A stretch of DNA of 64,000 nucleotides. Source: Carallia brachiata (lineage: Eukaryota > Streptophyta > Magnoliopsida > Malpighiales > Rhizophoraceae). The position numbers and the translations under genes are program-made. The notes under the pieces were generated by a model that searched no databases, had not been told where the DNA came from, and worked only from the letters and a program-made list of their open reading frames with translations. Every line of letters starts with the position of its first letter. Within the stretch, counting starts at the first letter, position 1. Shown here piece by piece: positions 20,436 through 32,383 of this stretch. The DNA is taken from positions 372,001-436,000 of the forward strand of contig JADCRB010000114.1 of the NCBI GenBank assembly GCA_021464245.1, in the 5' to 3' direction.

Positions 20436-23400
20436 ATGGAGAGGGATTTTTTGGGTTTGAGTTCAAAAGAACCAGTTGCTGTGGTTAAGGAGGAAGTTAA
20501 CGCTGATGGGTTCAAAGAAATAGGTATCTGGAATTGTTCTGGTCTTAATTTTTTTTATTTTCATCTTCAAAATATTGATGGTGTTTGTTTCCAACATTTA
20601 TAAATCTGCTATTTATTGCAATTTCAGTTGATTTGAAGTTGTTTTCTGGGGTGGAATTACTTAAGCTTTGCATTTTGAAAGATGGGTTGGTTCAAAGTTT
20701 GGATTTTTCGCTTCTGCTTTGTGCCTTATCAATTTTGAGTGCATGCCTTATATAAAGCAGTGACAAGGAATCCAAAAATGAGAAATAAGTAAATGACTTT
20801 TCATCATGGAGCACTTTTCTTTGGTTCTGTATTGGTTGAAAATGAAAAGTGATATGTGTAATGCAGTAGTTTTTCTTTTAATGAGTTGAAGAAACACAAT
20901 TCCTATCTGAGTGCGTTAAATCCAAATTAAATAATTGAGTTTATTTTTGATCTCTCTTAGTTTAGGTTTAGTTTGATTGTGCTATCTTATAGACATATTC
21001 GAAAGAATTTGCATGTTTATCTGTTGTTGTGTGCATGCATCCTGTGTCCATACAACTTGAATAAGATGAAGGTACTTTTTCTACTTTATAGAGGCATTAT
21101 ACTCCTTTAGCTGTTTGTGAAAAGCAATTTGTATTATTGGTAAAATTATTAAGGATCTCTTCTTTTGTTTGTAGCTTGGAAGTTGCAATTGATGTGTTGA
21201 ATTCCAGCACAATTGTTGATAAAGACTTTAAAGCATTTTATGGATTATTATTCATTAGTTGCTTAATTTGAATGAACCTTTAAACCTATGAACTCTGTTA
21301 ATTTGTGTGGAATTTGTAGGATTTGCCAAAGGCTCTGGGTTGTACTGGCCTTTACCCAACAAGGTCTCTGCAAATCCTCATTTCATGACTTTCAAGGTTG
21401 CTCAAGAAGATGAGAACCAAAAAATTGCCTCTGATCACTTGGCACAGTTTGGCTTCTTGTCCATTTCAACTGCAGATGGACATGACCTTACTAAAAAACA
21501 CTCCATGTTTGAGATCCAGGTGCAAAATCACCTCACCACTCAGAATTTGTTTATGTTAAGTAGCTGTCTAGGAATTGCGTGCACATGTAGTGTGACTTCA
21601 TTTGCATTGTGTAAAAAATTTGTCCAGCTGAAGATAAGTTTCACTATAAGGAATTGAATTTCATTTTGTTTATTTTCGCATTGAACTGAGCTTAATTATC
21701 ATTTCTCTAGCCTTTTGGCCTTCTGATTAAAGCATTGGCTTATCCACCAGCCTTACTTTGTTATCAATTGATATGCTTATTTCCCATGTTGGTTTTACCG
21801 TATAGAAATCCATTAATCACGACAAGCAAGCGGGGAATCATTTTTCATTGACTGCTTATCCTTTGCAACATGATGTACGTTCTGTGCATCATCATCCTGA
21901 TGTGAAGATGTTTCCAGTCTCCAACCAGGCAATTCCAATTTCTGTGGGCAACCCTTTTACCAGGACTCATCATGGAACCACTATCATGAATCCACAAGTA
22001 CTAGGAGCAATTCCTTTCATGGCTCCTCATCCAGTTCTTCCAGCTATCGGTGCTGTTGCTGGAAAGACAGAATCATGGTAATTTACAACTTACTGCTCAA
22101 ATTTTTAGTTTATTTAATACCATATTATTGATCCATTTATTTTATGGGAACAGTGCCAAGGCATCTGCATCTCCTGCACCATTAACCATTTTTTATGCTG
22201 GCTCGGTCAATGTATACGAGGATATATCACCTGAGAAGGTTTTATCTCTTTCTCTGTTACGGGAATCACATTGTTGGTTGGTTAGTCTCCTGTAAGGCTG
22301 TGTTGAGCATAATTTAACATTACTGAAATCTCATCCAGGCTCAAGCTATCATGTTCTTGGCTGGAAATGGATCTCCTAATTCCTCAAACTTGCTACAACC
22401 AAAAGTTCAAGTCCAGGGACCGAACTCAAAGCCAGCACCTGCTGACATTAGTCCCATGAGCCAGGCCACAAGTACACCTCCTTGCTCCCGTCTTTCAAGC
22501 CCTCTATCTGTTTCTTCAAATACTGGAGCTCAGTCAGGGAGTGGCTCCACCAGTACTGAAGACATCATTGCTGCTAAAACCACAGGAGTTGCAACTACTC
22601 CTATTAGCAAAGTTGAACCTCCAAAAATAGCAAATTCAGTGGGATCTCTAGCTACAACAAACATAATTCCATCTGGTATGACCTATTTGCCAAGCATGCT
22701 GTTCAACTATTTGATCTATCTGCAAAGAAGTTTCTCTTTTTTAATGGCAGTGTAAACTGTTGCTGTTAATAATTGTATGTCATAGAATAAATTGAGCAAA
22801 AGACATACCGTCAATCATATTGATCAACAAAATAACATAGAGAAAGAAAGGAAAAATCCTGACAAAGCCTTCTGCCTATATTGTGAAATGCCATTGCCCC
22901 TTGTAAAACCTTGTCACCTCCTTCCATCCAGGTAAGTGGGTCTATCTTGTTTTCAAGTTTGAACCATAACTAGCAAGCATTAAGGGAAATGGGATGATGG
23001 GTCGTTAAATCTTTAATTATAACATTAAACATTATAATAATTAGAATTATCTTCAGTAATGTTGGCTACACTTAAAAGACAATTATAACATTTGTCCATC
23101 AAATATTTATTGTATCTGCAAAGAAGTTCCCATTTTCAAGGGCTGGAAAACTGTTTCTTCTTCTTCTTCTTCTTCTTCTTCTTCACGGGGTAGAAGAGCC
23201 TTAACTTTCATGTTGCTCATTCATTGAGAGGGTGATACAGTCAGTTGTTGATTTATCACTGCTCCGTTTACCACATGTGATTGACGTCCAGCTTCTTATG
23301 TGGCAGTTCCTCAGGCTCGAAAAGCATCGTTGGCTAGATTCTTGGAGAAACGCAAAGAAAGGTACTTTGTTACACAATGCAGAGGAAAATCATGGAAATC

Positions 23401-23730
23401 GTGCTTGTGATTCTCCTGATTTTTAAGTTGTTCTCTGCTGTATTTCTGCTTCAGTATTTGTGGAAGTCCTACCTTTTTTTCATTGTGATCCTAGTCCATA
23501 TTCGCCAGCACACACACAAAATTTAAATAGAGAGTGAATCATACAACTATGCCACTACGTACATCAACATCATGTAATAAGTCACCAAGAAGCATGCTTT
23601 TCAGTTGCATAATCAGCCTGGCACTGAGGACTTCATTTGTGCACGCAGGGTGATGAATACAGCACCATACAACCTTAGTAAGAAGTCTCCAGAACCTGCT
23701 ACCCCAACTGCAATTGAAGGAATTCTCTGA
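20436..23730 (+). CDS. JAZ3-like (TIFY6): JAZ3/TIFY6-type jasmonate ZIM-domain repressor, seven exons
   Basis: Nuclear repressor of jasmonate signalling. JAZ proteins bind MYC2-type factors and are destroyed with COI1 when JA-Ile is present. Exons: 20436-20523, 21320-21519, 21806-22077, 22154-22238, 22339-22675, 23292-23361 and 23649-23730. All introns are GT..AG, the phases agree, and the total is 1134 nt (377 residues plus stop), a normal length for this subgroup. Residues 1-7 are MERDFLG, the N-terminal signature of the JAZ3/JAZ4 group. The ZIM domain in exon 4-5 has PAPLTIFYAGSVNVY with an intact TIFYAG. The Jas domain spans exons 6-7 (VPQARKASLARFLEKRKER, then VMNTAPYN), with the intron in the conserved place between R and V. 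Exon 5 is Ser/Pro/Thr-rich. The last exon could be extended in another frame (see findings). No EAR motif was seen, so repression is probably through NINJA bound by the TIFY motif. Confidence 0.93.
23155..23184 (+). repeat. (TTC)n microsatellite in JAZ intron 5
   Basis: Ten TTC units inside the intron between the exon ending 22675 and the exon starting 23292. Confidence 0.95.
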
Positions 23731-25329
23731 AACTTCTGCTACTGGCACGGGTTATCTCATGACGACGAGGGAGCAGCTGTGATGTCAGAAGCTAAGTTAC
23801 AGGTTATTATTGCAGCCTTACGTAAGTTTGTAATGACATGTATTTTTTGTTACTTTTTCAACGATAATATTGACTTCATTTGATTCCAAGACTTATATGT
23901 TGTATAAATATATATAGCTGGTGTAGAACTCTTCAATTTGGGAACATTTTGTAGCTATGTAACTTCTGTAACGTTGTGGAAATAGTATCATATTAAAATT
24001 ATCTATGTGCTTTTTAAAGATTGCTATACATCTGTTGGAAAGGTTTGGTTTTTCTTAACCAAAGCTTTTGCATTTCCTGAGAGATATAGTAGCAGTCCAG
24101 TATAGTGGACCAATTTCTTGCCTTTTGCTAGTTATTCTACCAAGATAATTGCTTTTAGGTCACGTAATTTGATTGACACATTGTAGAATAGGCTAAAATT
24201 TAGGTTCATTATCTTTTTGAACAACACCTGAAGTTGCCCGTAATAGTACTGTTATTATACTTATGAAAGCTATTATTCTCACCAGCAGAGAAATTATAAG
24301 ATAGATGAAGGGTTTAATCCCTACGCGGTATCGGTCCACCGACTCCAGGAAATCATTTGTTCCTTAGTAAGTAAAGAGAGATTGAATTACGATGTTAACG
24401 GGTGACCCTCCTCGACTCGACTAAAATATTATCAATATTATCTTTATGAAATTTTTATGTTGTATTTTTTCATGTTCACTAAAAAAAAGAAAAAAAAAAA
24501 AAACAAAGAAAGACTAAACCACTTACAGCATGAAATGTGAATTAACTAATCAAGTGGAGGACAAACTCCGGAGACCATGCCCCCAAATGGGAGGCCAAGG
24601 ATCATGAAATTGGAGACCGGCTAAAAAGTCTAGTGCCAATTATGTGCGGTTGGTTGGCTATCAAGTCTTCGCCTTGTATTTCTTTGATTTTTGTTTGCAA
24701 AACTGCCCGATTGCTTTTTAATGGCCTCTCCTGTTCATCATCTTTGTGTGAACAAGAAATTCTTAAAAAGCATGCTTGCGACTCGAAATAATTCAAAGAT
24801 AAGACGCGTTGGGTCCCCATGCTAATTTTCTCATGCAGTTCTTGACCTGCATCTTAGGTATCAAATGTATTAGCGTAAGAATACGAAAATATATTTAGTG
24901 AGACACGTGAGAATATATTTAATAAAATATGTAAAAGATATACAATTTATTTATTATTTTTTTAAATTTAATATAATTTTTATAATTTAATAATTTAAAT
25001 TACTGTATACCTATCATATTTGTATGATTGTGTATCTAAACATTTTTTCTCATATCACATTGCTTGACAGGTAAGTTTTGCAGTGAAAGTGACATTGATT
25101 TTTCCATTGTTAAGAATCATTTTCTAGTGGAAAATTAACTAGCAGGGCCATTTCCTCATGTTTTTGTATGGTTTCCAATTAATCTTATGTATGTCTGGTT
25201 GCTTTAGATATGAGGGTTGTATAGATTTTGAAAAAGATTTAGAAGAAAGGTCACCATGTAGCACGTTTTTCAGTGGGTGATGTTTGATAAATTATGTGCC
25301 ACAACGCATACACTTTAAAAGAAAAAAAA
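23731..25329. other. JAZ 3' UTR and spacer
   Basis: Roughly the first 250 bp is probably the 3' UTR of the JAZ gene, with AT-rich stretches but no certain poly-A signal. The rest holds no supported gene. A 72-codon minus-strand frame at 24602-24820 shows no family motif. Confidence 0.4.
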
Positions 25330-25880
25330 AAATCAGAAAATTGGTTCGGTTTCCAAGGTTAAGGAGAATCATAATTGAATAGCAAATTAAGGATTCGGTC
25401 ACAATTCGGTTCGAACTATCATTCCCAATTCCAATTCAGTTTTAGATTCTAGTTTCACTTTGGTTCGGTTTCAATTTGATGTAGCTCAAAACCATTTAGT
25501 TTGGTTTGGTTTGGTTCGGCCCAATCACTTTTTTTCTTGAAAAATTTGAAATATCTTAACTTTTTAGTAGACAAAATTCACTTAAACCATTAAATCAAAA
25601 GTAATCTTGACCATTGATTCAACCTTTTATTTTATTTTTTTTAATTTTTTTTGAGATAACGTTGGTTCAACCAATGTTTGACCAACGGTTTTGATTTCAA
25701 ATTGAAATTGTCAGTAAAAGTGACGGTTCATGGTTGATAGAGAAGAGAAACCTTAACCGAGCCGTCCCTCCCTACGGCTCCGGTTCAAACTGGAAATAGA
25801 TGATCCAATTTTAGTTCAATTCTAGTTCTAGATTAGCTCGACTCCAATTTCCATTTCAGTTCGAACCAAATCTGTGGTCA
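25330..25880. repeat. Cryptically simple TTGGTTCGGTT-rich sequence
   Basis: Variants of GGTTCGGTTT, AATTCAGTT and TTGGTTTGG recur throughout, clearest near 25440-25520. The sequence is degenerate, with no clean period. Confidence 0.55.
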
Positions 25881-25929
25881 TGTCTAATTGGTTATTTTAT
25901 GAAACTACTAAGAAAATATATACAATGAA

Positions 25930-26100
25930 TAATAATATATATTATAAAATCTGATCATAAAATATTTCGAAATTTATAATTATAAAATAATTATCAATTT
26001 TTTTCTTTTTTAATTTAAAAATATTAAAAAAATTAATAATTCTTTTCATAATTATATATTTTAAAATATTTTATTTCACAATTTTAATGATGTATGTCAT
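25930..26100. mobile_element. AT-rich fold-back repeat, family A, copy 2
   Basis: It carries the same ATAATTATAAAATAATTATC ... AATATTAAAAAAATTAATAA ... TAATTATATATTTTAAAATA layout as the copies at 19738 and 63648. Confidence 0.5.
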
Positions 26101-26109
26101 TGTTGATAT

Positions 26110-26400
26110 ACAATTACCAAACCTCTCAAGCAAAGTACAAATTTTGATGTGCGGTGATGGTGAGATCCGTGTCTTGTGCCCTAATGGAATTTTCAGCTGC
26201 AAATGGAAAAAAACGAAGGGGGCATAAGATTAGGAAGTAAAGAAAGTGATTTATTTTTATTTTCACTTTTTTTTTTTCGCATGTAAAAAGTTGAAAGTGG
26301 ATGTATAGAATAAAAAGTAAACATAAAAAATTATTTTTTCCCTTATATTTTATGAAGAAAAGAGACACGGAAAGAAGGAAGTCATAGCATCCTTCTTTTA
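26110..26400. repeat. Dispersed repeat, family D, copy 1
   Basis: TTTATTTTTATTTTCACTTT, then GGATGTATAGAATAAAA and GGAAGTCATAGCAT match the layout seen at 27395-27690 and 44735-45080. Confidence 0.4.
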
Positions 26401-27394
26401 CAATTCTTTCCCCTCGAATTTTATAATAAGTTAATAGAATTGGCGAAATTCTTTAATAAATATTATTGCAACGCATAGAATTGGTGAAATTTTTTTAATA
26501 AATATTTTTGCAATGTGTAGAATTGGTACAAAAAATTTCCCTTGTAATGTTTTAATAAAGTTCATATTTTTGGAACATATAACTTGAAAAAATTATTGTA
26601 TTATTTTATGTTGTAATTAGTAAATGAATAACTCTAAAAAACTATATTGGGTATAAAAATTTAACAATTAGAAAAGAAAGTATCAAATGTAATCATGAAA
26701 AGTAAAGATATTTATTAATTATGTTCTTTTTTTTTTCTTGCCAATAAAATATTTATTAGTATTCAAAAGGACAAAAATGTTATATGAATGATTTTTAGAA
26801 ATTTTAAAATTAATGTTAACTTTGTTTGACATGTCTCTACAGACAAATTTGAATCATATGATACATGTCTATATATTTTGATAAGAAATTTTAAAAATTC
26901 TATTTTGAATAAAAAAGTACAATTTTAATGCAATTTTCAACTAAGAAATTGTAATTATCTTTATATATAAGATAAATAATTAATTATTGAAGATATGATA
27001 ATACTTTAATGACAACTATCTGTTATACCTAGTTCTGTCAATAAATTTTTTTAGTATTATGAAAATAAAAATATATAAAAATGTTTCATTTTAAATTTCT
27101 TTAACCACAGTTTTCTAAAACTAGAAGTCATAACTGAATCAAAAATATTGGTTTATATTAATTTTGTCAACCATTTATAAAGTTTATTTCGAGTAATTAA
27201 AATTTAGTTTTAACTTAATTCAATTTTGTCAGTTAACCAAATTTTTCGGTTTTTTTCGTACACACAAGCATGGACTGACAAATAAAAATTTTAGATCGCA
27301 AAAAGTAAAAAATAAAGATTTTAAAATTGCGTGTCTAGTGATTCGCTACTTTCCAAATATAAATACCAATGACGGTTTAAGTGAAAGTATTGAA
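26401..27394. other. AT-rich spacer
   Basis: No gene. A short direct repeat, TAGAATTGGYRAAATT with TTTAATAAATATT, recurs near 26436-26530. Confidence 0.5.
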
Positions 27395-27690
27395 GACCCA
27401 AATCAATATTTTGTCCCTAAACAGAATTTTCATATGCAAAAAAAAAAAAAAAAAAGGTATGATACCTGTACAGGATAGAAATTTGGAAGTATAAAATAAT
27501 TTATTTTTGTTTTCACTTTGGATGTATACGATAAAAGGAAAAGATAAAAGGATAAAAAGATAAATTCCTTACATTCTTTTGAGGAAAAGAAACACTCAAA
27601 CAAGGAAGTCACCTCATCACTTCAGGTCCATTTGTCAGGAAAGTAACAAAATAGATTATTTTTGTTGTTTGACTATAATACTGAAAATCA
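27395..27690. repeat. Dispersed repeat, family D, copy 2
   Basis: GGAAGTCACCTCATCACTTC, GGTCCATTTGTCAGGAAAG and AATACTGAAAAT are shared, with changes, with 44990-45070. The upstream TTTTCACTTTGGATG is shared with the other two copies. Confidence 0.55.
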
Positions 27691-28379
27691 CAAAATATTT
27701 TTTATATTTAGTGAATGTATATAAAAATTTATTTATTTATTTTTTTTGTGCCTCGCTAATGCGGCACATAGTAAAAAATCTCTCTACATTTTTTATTTTT
27801 CTCTCTTTCTGCCTCTCCCTCCCTTCCTCTCGTTCTCTCTCTCTCTCTGGCCTCGGAGAAATTTGTCCTTTTTGAGAAACAGAAGTTATTTTCCAAACAT
27901 TATTATAATTTTTTTTTCTTTTGGCAGAATAGAAATATTCGTTGCACCAAAAAATTCTTTTGCACCAAAAAAAAAAAAAGAAATATTCTATTAATCGCAT
28001 TTTTCTACTCTTTTAAACATTAACAAATGAAGGAGATACCGTCCACATAATAGGTCTTTAAGGCTAAGCAAAATACCTCAAAATCCCCTATTCGTCGGAA
28101 TGAGCCAGCCATATCCAGATCAATCAGAATAATAACAAAAAAAAAAAAAAAGAAAAAGAAAAAGTCGAGTCTTCATCCTATTAATTTGCTGATCAACGTT
28201 GAGCAAGTCTTAAGGCCTTAGAAAGCTTCGTATATCTCCACGTACCACATCTGTAAATTACTAACTAAAAATACGGAAACTATTATTTAAGCAACACAAT
28301 CTCAGTCACCACCAGCCACCTAAAATCATAAATCGCAGGTTCACTCATCAGAAAACCCTTGCCTTCGCTATTTGATATC
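27691..28379. other. Spacer with TC-rich tract
   Basis: A TC-rich tract lies at about 27780-27848. From about 28290 the sequence resembles the leaders of the other N-terminal fragments (GCCACCTAAAATCA and CATCAGAAAA motifs). No gene is otherwise seen. Confidence 0.4.
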
Positions 28380-28396
28380 CATTCTAAAACGTCAAA

Positions 28397-28666
28397 ATGG
28401 AGGTGAGAAGTGTTTTCCCGTCACGTTTTGATATCCCAGGAACGGTCAGTTCTTTTGGTTTTTCACCTCATCATCTTTTTACCAATGGGGTTTTGCGAGG
28501 AAGAGACGGGTTTATGTCCTATCAAAAGTACTGCTCTTGTAGCCTACGTCAAAGGGTTTGGAAAAATATTGATACGAAAGAATTATATATTTCAGAGAGC
28601 CGAAAATTTGAAAATTTTGATGACGTCCTAAGTCTATTCATCGGCTGGTTAGCAAGGGAGTCATAA
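28397..28666 (+). pseudogene. Orphan N-terminal fragment, PPR-like family, copy 1 (89 codons, intact frame)
   Basis: It opens MEVRSVFPSRFDIPG, a Ser/Arg/Phe-rich start like a mitochondrial or plastid presequence. It continues NGVLRGRDGF and ESRKFENFDDVLSLF and then stops at ARES. The same order (RSVF ... GVLRGRDG ... KELYVSE ... NLDDVL) recurs at 42477, 54351-54644, 59342 and, split, at 46181/51596. FxNLDDVLSLF resembles the start of the first repeat in Rf-like pentatricopeptide proteins. Here nothing like a PPR repeat follows, so I read it as a truncated gene copy. The family call is inference from a short motif. It could also be a small expressed peptide, because this copy's frame is intact. 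Confidence 0.4.
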
Positions 28667-29820
28667 AGATTTAACTTCGGGTCTCTTGCTAACATGGTTT
28701 TCAAGACTTACGGTTATGGGTGTATAAGCATGTCACGAGTCCTTAGCTTTCTGTGACATTTCAAATTAGCCAATTATATGAAGGAACCACCAAGATCTAT
28801 GTTCCTTGCTCATGTAATTATGAAAGCTAATAAATCGGAAAGTTCCATTTTGATGCATTTGGTCTTAGTTTATATGCAATAATATTGGTTAATTGTGCCA
28901 TAATTTGCAAATGTGGTTTGTTGGAACAATGATTCCTTTAAATGTCTATATTGGCAAGTGCTCTTTTCAATTCATTAATTGGAAAGCTCATGGAGCTGTG
29001 AAATACATATAACAAGTCAGTTCTCTTGTCATCATATATCTAACTTCCTATTTACTGTTTGAACACAGGAACTCTATCAAAAGAACAATAAAACTTGCAA
29101 ATTTGCAAAGCCTGCTACTACACACCTAAATTCATTCACAAGAATTTGGCAGACAAAATGTGTCCAATATAGCTAGGGATTGCAATTATGTCCGTTCATC
29201 CCCCGACGGGAGACGATTAAAGGAAATTGACTGGCAATCAGGGTGGGATCCTCGATTCCTTTAATAAGGATGGTATTCGTAGTCTTCATCTCCGCCTCCA
29301 CCATGTATTTTTATTTACTTTATAATTCTCGAGAAATTGCTTGTAGCAGAACTCACTCTGTGCAACAGAATAAATTGCCTCTGCTACTCCTGTTAGTACT
29401 AGTATTCCTGACTATTCTATCCGACTGGAGTGCTTGAAAATCACGTATTATTGTTGTTGTTTTATTACAAGATAGTAGAAGATGGCTGGTGCCCAGATTG
29501 AGATCACTCTTATATATTATTATACTTCTTCCACTCGTTGTATACTGCAAAATTTTCTTGGATCAGCAGTTGAACCGTTGGGACTGATTGTAGAATGATT
29601 TATGCATCTAAAATTATTTTTAAGTGTATTCTTTCTTGAAAACATAAAATCTCAGCTCATAACATGGGTCTTTTTGTATGTTTTTATTGTTGCGCGTCAA
29701 AAACAATGAATGACGCTTATGGATTTGGTTAGAAATAAAAAGTTCATATTCTTTTTTCAATTAGATTTCTTCCTTTTTATTTATGGAAGTGAATGACATG
29801 TGTAAATTACAAAACTGCTA
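28667..29820. other. Spacer after fragment copy 1
   Basis: No gene supported. A Ser/Leu-rich frame at 29243-29437 shows no family motif. Confidence 0.4.
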
Positions 29821-29835
29821 AGACAATTTTTTGTC

Positions 29836-29855
29836 GGGGACGGGGCGGGGCGGGG
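29836..29855 (+). other. G-quadruplex-type motif
   Basis: GGGGACGGGGCGGGGCGGGG: four runs of four G separated by loops of one or two bases. It sits at the head of a GGGGAYAAGGAT-rich simple stretch (to about 29990). Confidence 0.8.
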
Positions 29856-29859
29856 ATCC

Positions 29860-30439
29860 GATCCCTGATGGGGATAAGGATAGAATTGAAAATTTCATCT
29901 CTTGTGGGGACAAGGATAAGAATGGGATGGAATTTAGATTTGGGAACATGAATGTGGATAGGGGGAGGTCTAGGTGAGGATAGGGGGAGCAACTAAAAAG
30001 CATAGTTATGGCTCAAGCACCTCAAGGTATCCACCATGGATCACCACAAATCTCCGAGGAACGTATAGAAAAACTACGATCTGCCACACTACCAAAGCTG
30101 CCAAGTCACGGCAAACAAAGCTCAACCTGTAATTCCTTCCCGTACCAAAAATTAAAGCACTAGATTATAGCACTCAGAAAGCTCCGAAAAACCCAAATGA
30201 TTGAAGCTAAATTATCACAATAATTTGCCAGACTACAATAGCAGACCAAATTAATGTAATTGGACTGCCACAACAAGTTGCCACACAACAAAAGAAGACC
30301 AGAATACCACAATTCAACTACTTCCCAATCTGCAAGTGCTCAACAACACGCATCACCGCGGAACCCCAACTAGTTTAGAGGCACTCGAAAAGCTAAACCG
30401 AACGCTTGAGTCTCCAACCAAAAAAAACAAGTCATTCTG
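29860..30439. other. Unassigned stretch
   Basis: G-rich simple sequence to about 29990, then 30000-30439, of ordinary composition and rich in ACCA/CACAA motifs. No frame or element recognised. Confidence 0.35.
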
Positions 30440-30990
30440 ATGAATAGAACAGTTGAGTATATTGCGCAAATAAGGAGCGTTTGTGCAATGTCTCCAATAT
30501 TGTTTCATCAGAAAAGGTTTTTGCCAGTTGAGGACGGGCAGTTTGTTGAGCTCCCCAAAGGGGCTGGTATAAGTTCAATATGGACGCTTCCATCATTGGT
30601 ATTGCTGGGCTGGCAGGTATAGTAGGCCATGTAAGGGACCACGATGAGAATGTATTGTGCATTTTTTTTTTCCAAATCCTTAGGTATTGCAAGCACTAAT
30701 GAACCAAATTATTATCTATCAAGGAAGCTGTGATATTGTGGGGGCAATGGGAAGGTGCTGAGTTTGCAACATTGATAGTTGAAAGTGACTCTAACATTGT
30801 AGTAGCATGATTGAATTTGAATGGCTTGGAGGCAAGGCTTTGGCGCTATGCCACCGTTTCTCATGAGATAAAACAAAAGATTATGGTCCAGGTATCATTT
30901 GTTTATAAACCTCAGGAAAGCAACAACTTTGCAGATGCCATATGACCAAATTGAGGACCTTGAGGACTCAGGCACCTGTGGCATGGCTTT
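30440..30990 (+). pseudogene. LINE-type RNase H relic
   Basis: The plus strand reads FNMDASIIGIAGLAGI (about 30570-30617) with the first Asp, then VRDHDENVLCIF. After a T-run come EAVILWGQWEGAEFATLIVE and SDSNIVVA (30725-30808), then KPQESNNFADA (about 30908-30940). This is the order of the RNase H of plant LINE/RVT_3 proteins. At least one stop (in VVA*LNLNG) and frameshifts are present. The preceding 130 bp reads like the linker before RNase H. No RT was found, so it is a fragment. Confidence 0.7.
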
Positions 30991-32383
30991 AAGGGCCAAC
31001 AACAGATGCTGGAGGTTTTGTTGGTCTCTTGTCGTAGTTTATACTGGTTTGATCTTTTCAATGGTCACTTGGTGTGTAGTTTGTTGCCAGCAGGTTTTTC
31101 GACCCTACACTTTGTTGGGTAGCTTTTGCACTTAGTAATTCATTCCTGAAATTGCGTTTTGATTTGTATTGGCACAGTAATAAGTTTCAGCAGAGGGTTG
31201 GTAGTTTTGATTAAGCATCATGCCGAGGCAAAGTCTCCCGAACATTACACAAAATTTGAAATGTTTATCATGAATCATAGAGAGATTAAACTTTCTAAAA
31301 ACTTCGTATGAAATGCAAATCTTTCAATTAAAACAAAATAAAATTTGAGTCAATTGTTATTTTCTATAAAAACCCAATTCAACACCCTTCTTGGGACCAA
31401 CATGAGAGTAACATAATTAAATGATAGAAGAGAAATGCTGACTGAAAAGGGATCAAAGATGAGCCAGTAGCAACTTTGATCAGATTTCTTTGAATCAAAC
31501 ATGTTGACTTGATCCATCGTTTTTACCACTCAAATAACTGTTTTGGTCACCCTATTTTCAATTAATGCAAACATTAGCAAACTTACGAAAGGATTATTAG
31601 TTTGGTCTCATTCTTGTAAATGTTGCCATGCTGCAATGAACCCGGAAGGTTACCTTTGCACCTAGTGGTGGAGTTGACTTGAATATTTGCTTCGATATTG
31701 TAACAAAATGCAGTTTCTTCATCCCAGAACGAGACAGACCCTTGGCAAGAAGGCCAAACACCCTTTTATTTTTTCGGTACAACAGAAAGATGGCTTTCTT
31801 TTCAAGAATGGCAATGGAATTGGAATGTTCCCTCCAGCTCATTTTCCTTTCTTCTAACTTTATATACATTGTTTGTTTTTTTAGGAAACATTCCAATAGT
31901 TGGAACTTAAATCTTTATTCCAGAAGTCTCCCGTTTTAATCTTGGGAAGGGAGCATATGGAATTTATAGAAAGAAGAATGCTAGCTATTCCATCATCATT
32001 ACCTCACGCAATTTTTTTTTTGTGAACCTCCTATCTAATAGACTTAAAAAGATAAATAAATTGATTTTTGCTCTTCTCAATCATCTCCTTTCTCTCATGA
32101 TTTCAGTTTATGCAAGTTTGGCTTTGGTATTTGCATTTTCTCTGCGGCACTCAGGAAAACTAATTACCAGTAACCATAGAAGATATCAAACAAATAACCC
32201 ATGGAATATGATTCTGACCACTACTACTTAGTCCATAGATATGATAGAATGCAAGTGGCAAAACACATAAATCTATACAATAAATGCCATATTCTTGATT
32301 GCCATTCAAATGGATGGAAAACAAAGAAGAAAGCAAAGTTCATAGCTGTTGCCACAAGCTAGACAACTATTTCAACTCGATCA
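30991..32383. other. Spacer downstream of the F-box gene
   Basis: No gene supported. Open frames on both strands at 31597-31939 overlap each other and show no motif. The part nearest 32383 probably holds the 3' UTR of the minus-strand F-box gene. Confidence 0.4.

Noticed and set aside
23539..23748. 69-codon minus-strand frame
   Set aside because: Antisense to the last JAZ exon.
24290..24360. tRNA-like arm (GGGTTTAATCCC region)
   Set aside because: No cloverleaf or paired pol III boxes could be built. The same holds for CAGGTTTAAATCCTG near 13759.
27737..28000. Open frames with Ser/Leu or Arg/Glu runs
   Set aside because: Produced by the TC-rich tract at 27780-27848.
31597..31939. Overlapping 86- and 99-codon frames on opposite strands
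   Set aside because: No motif in either, no splice context, and they overlap each other; not enough to call a gene.
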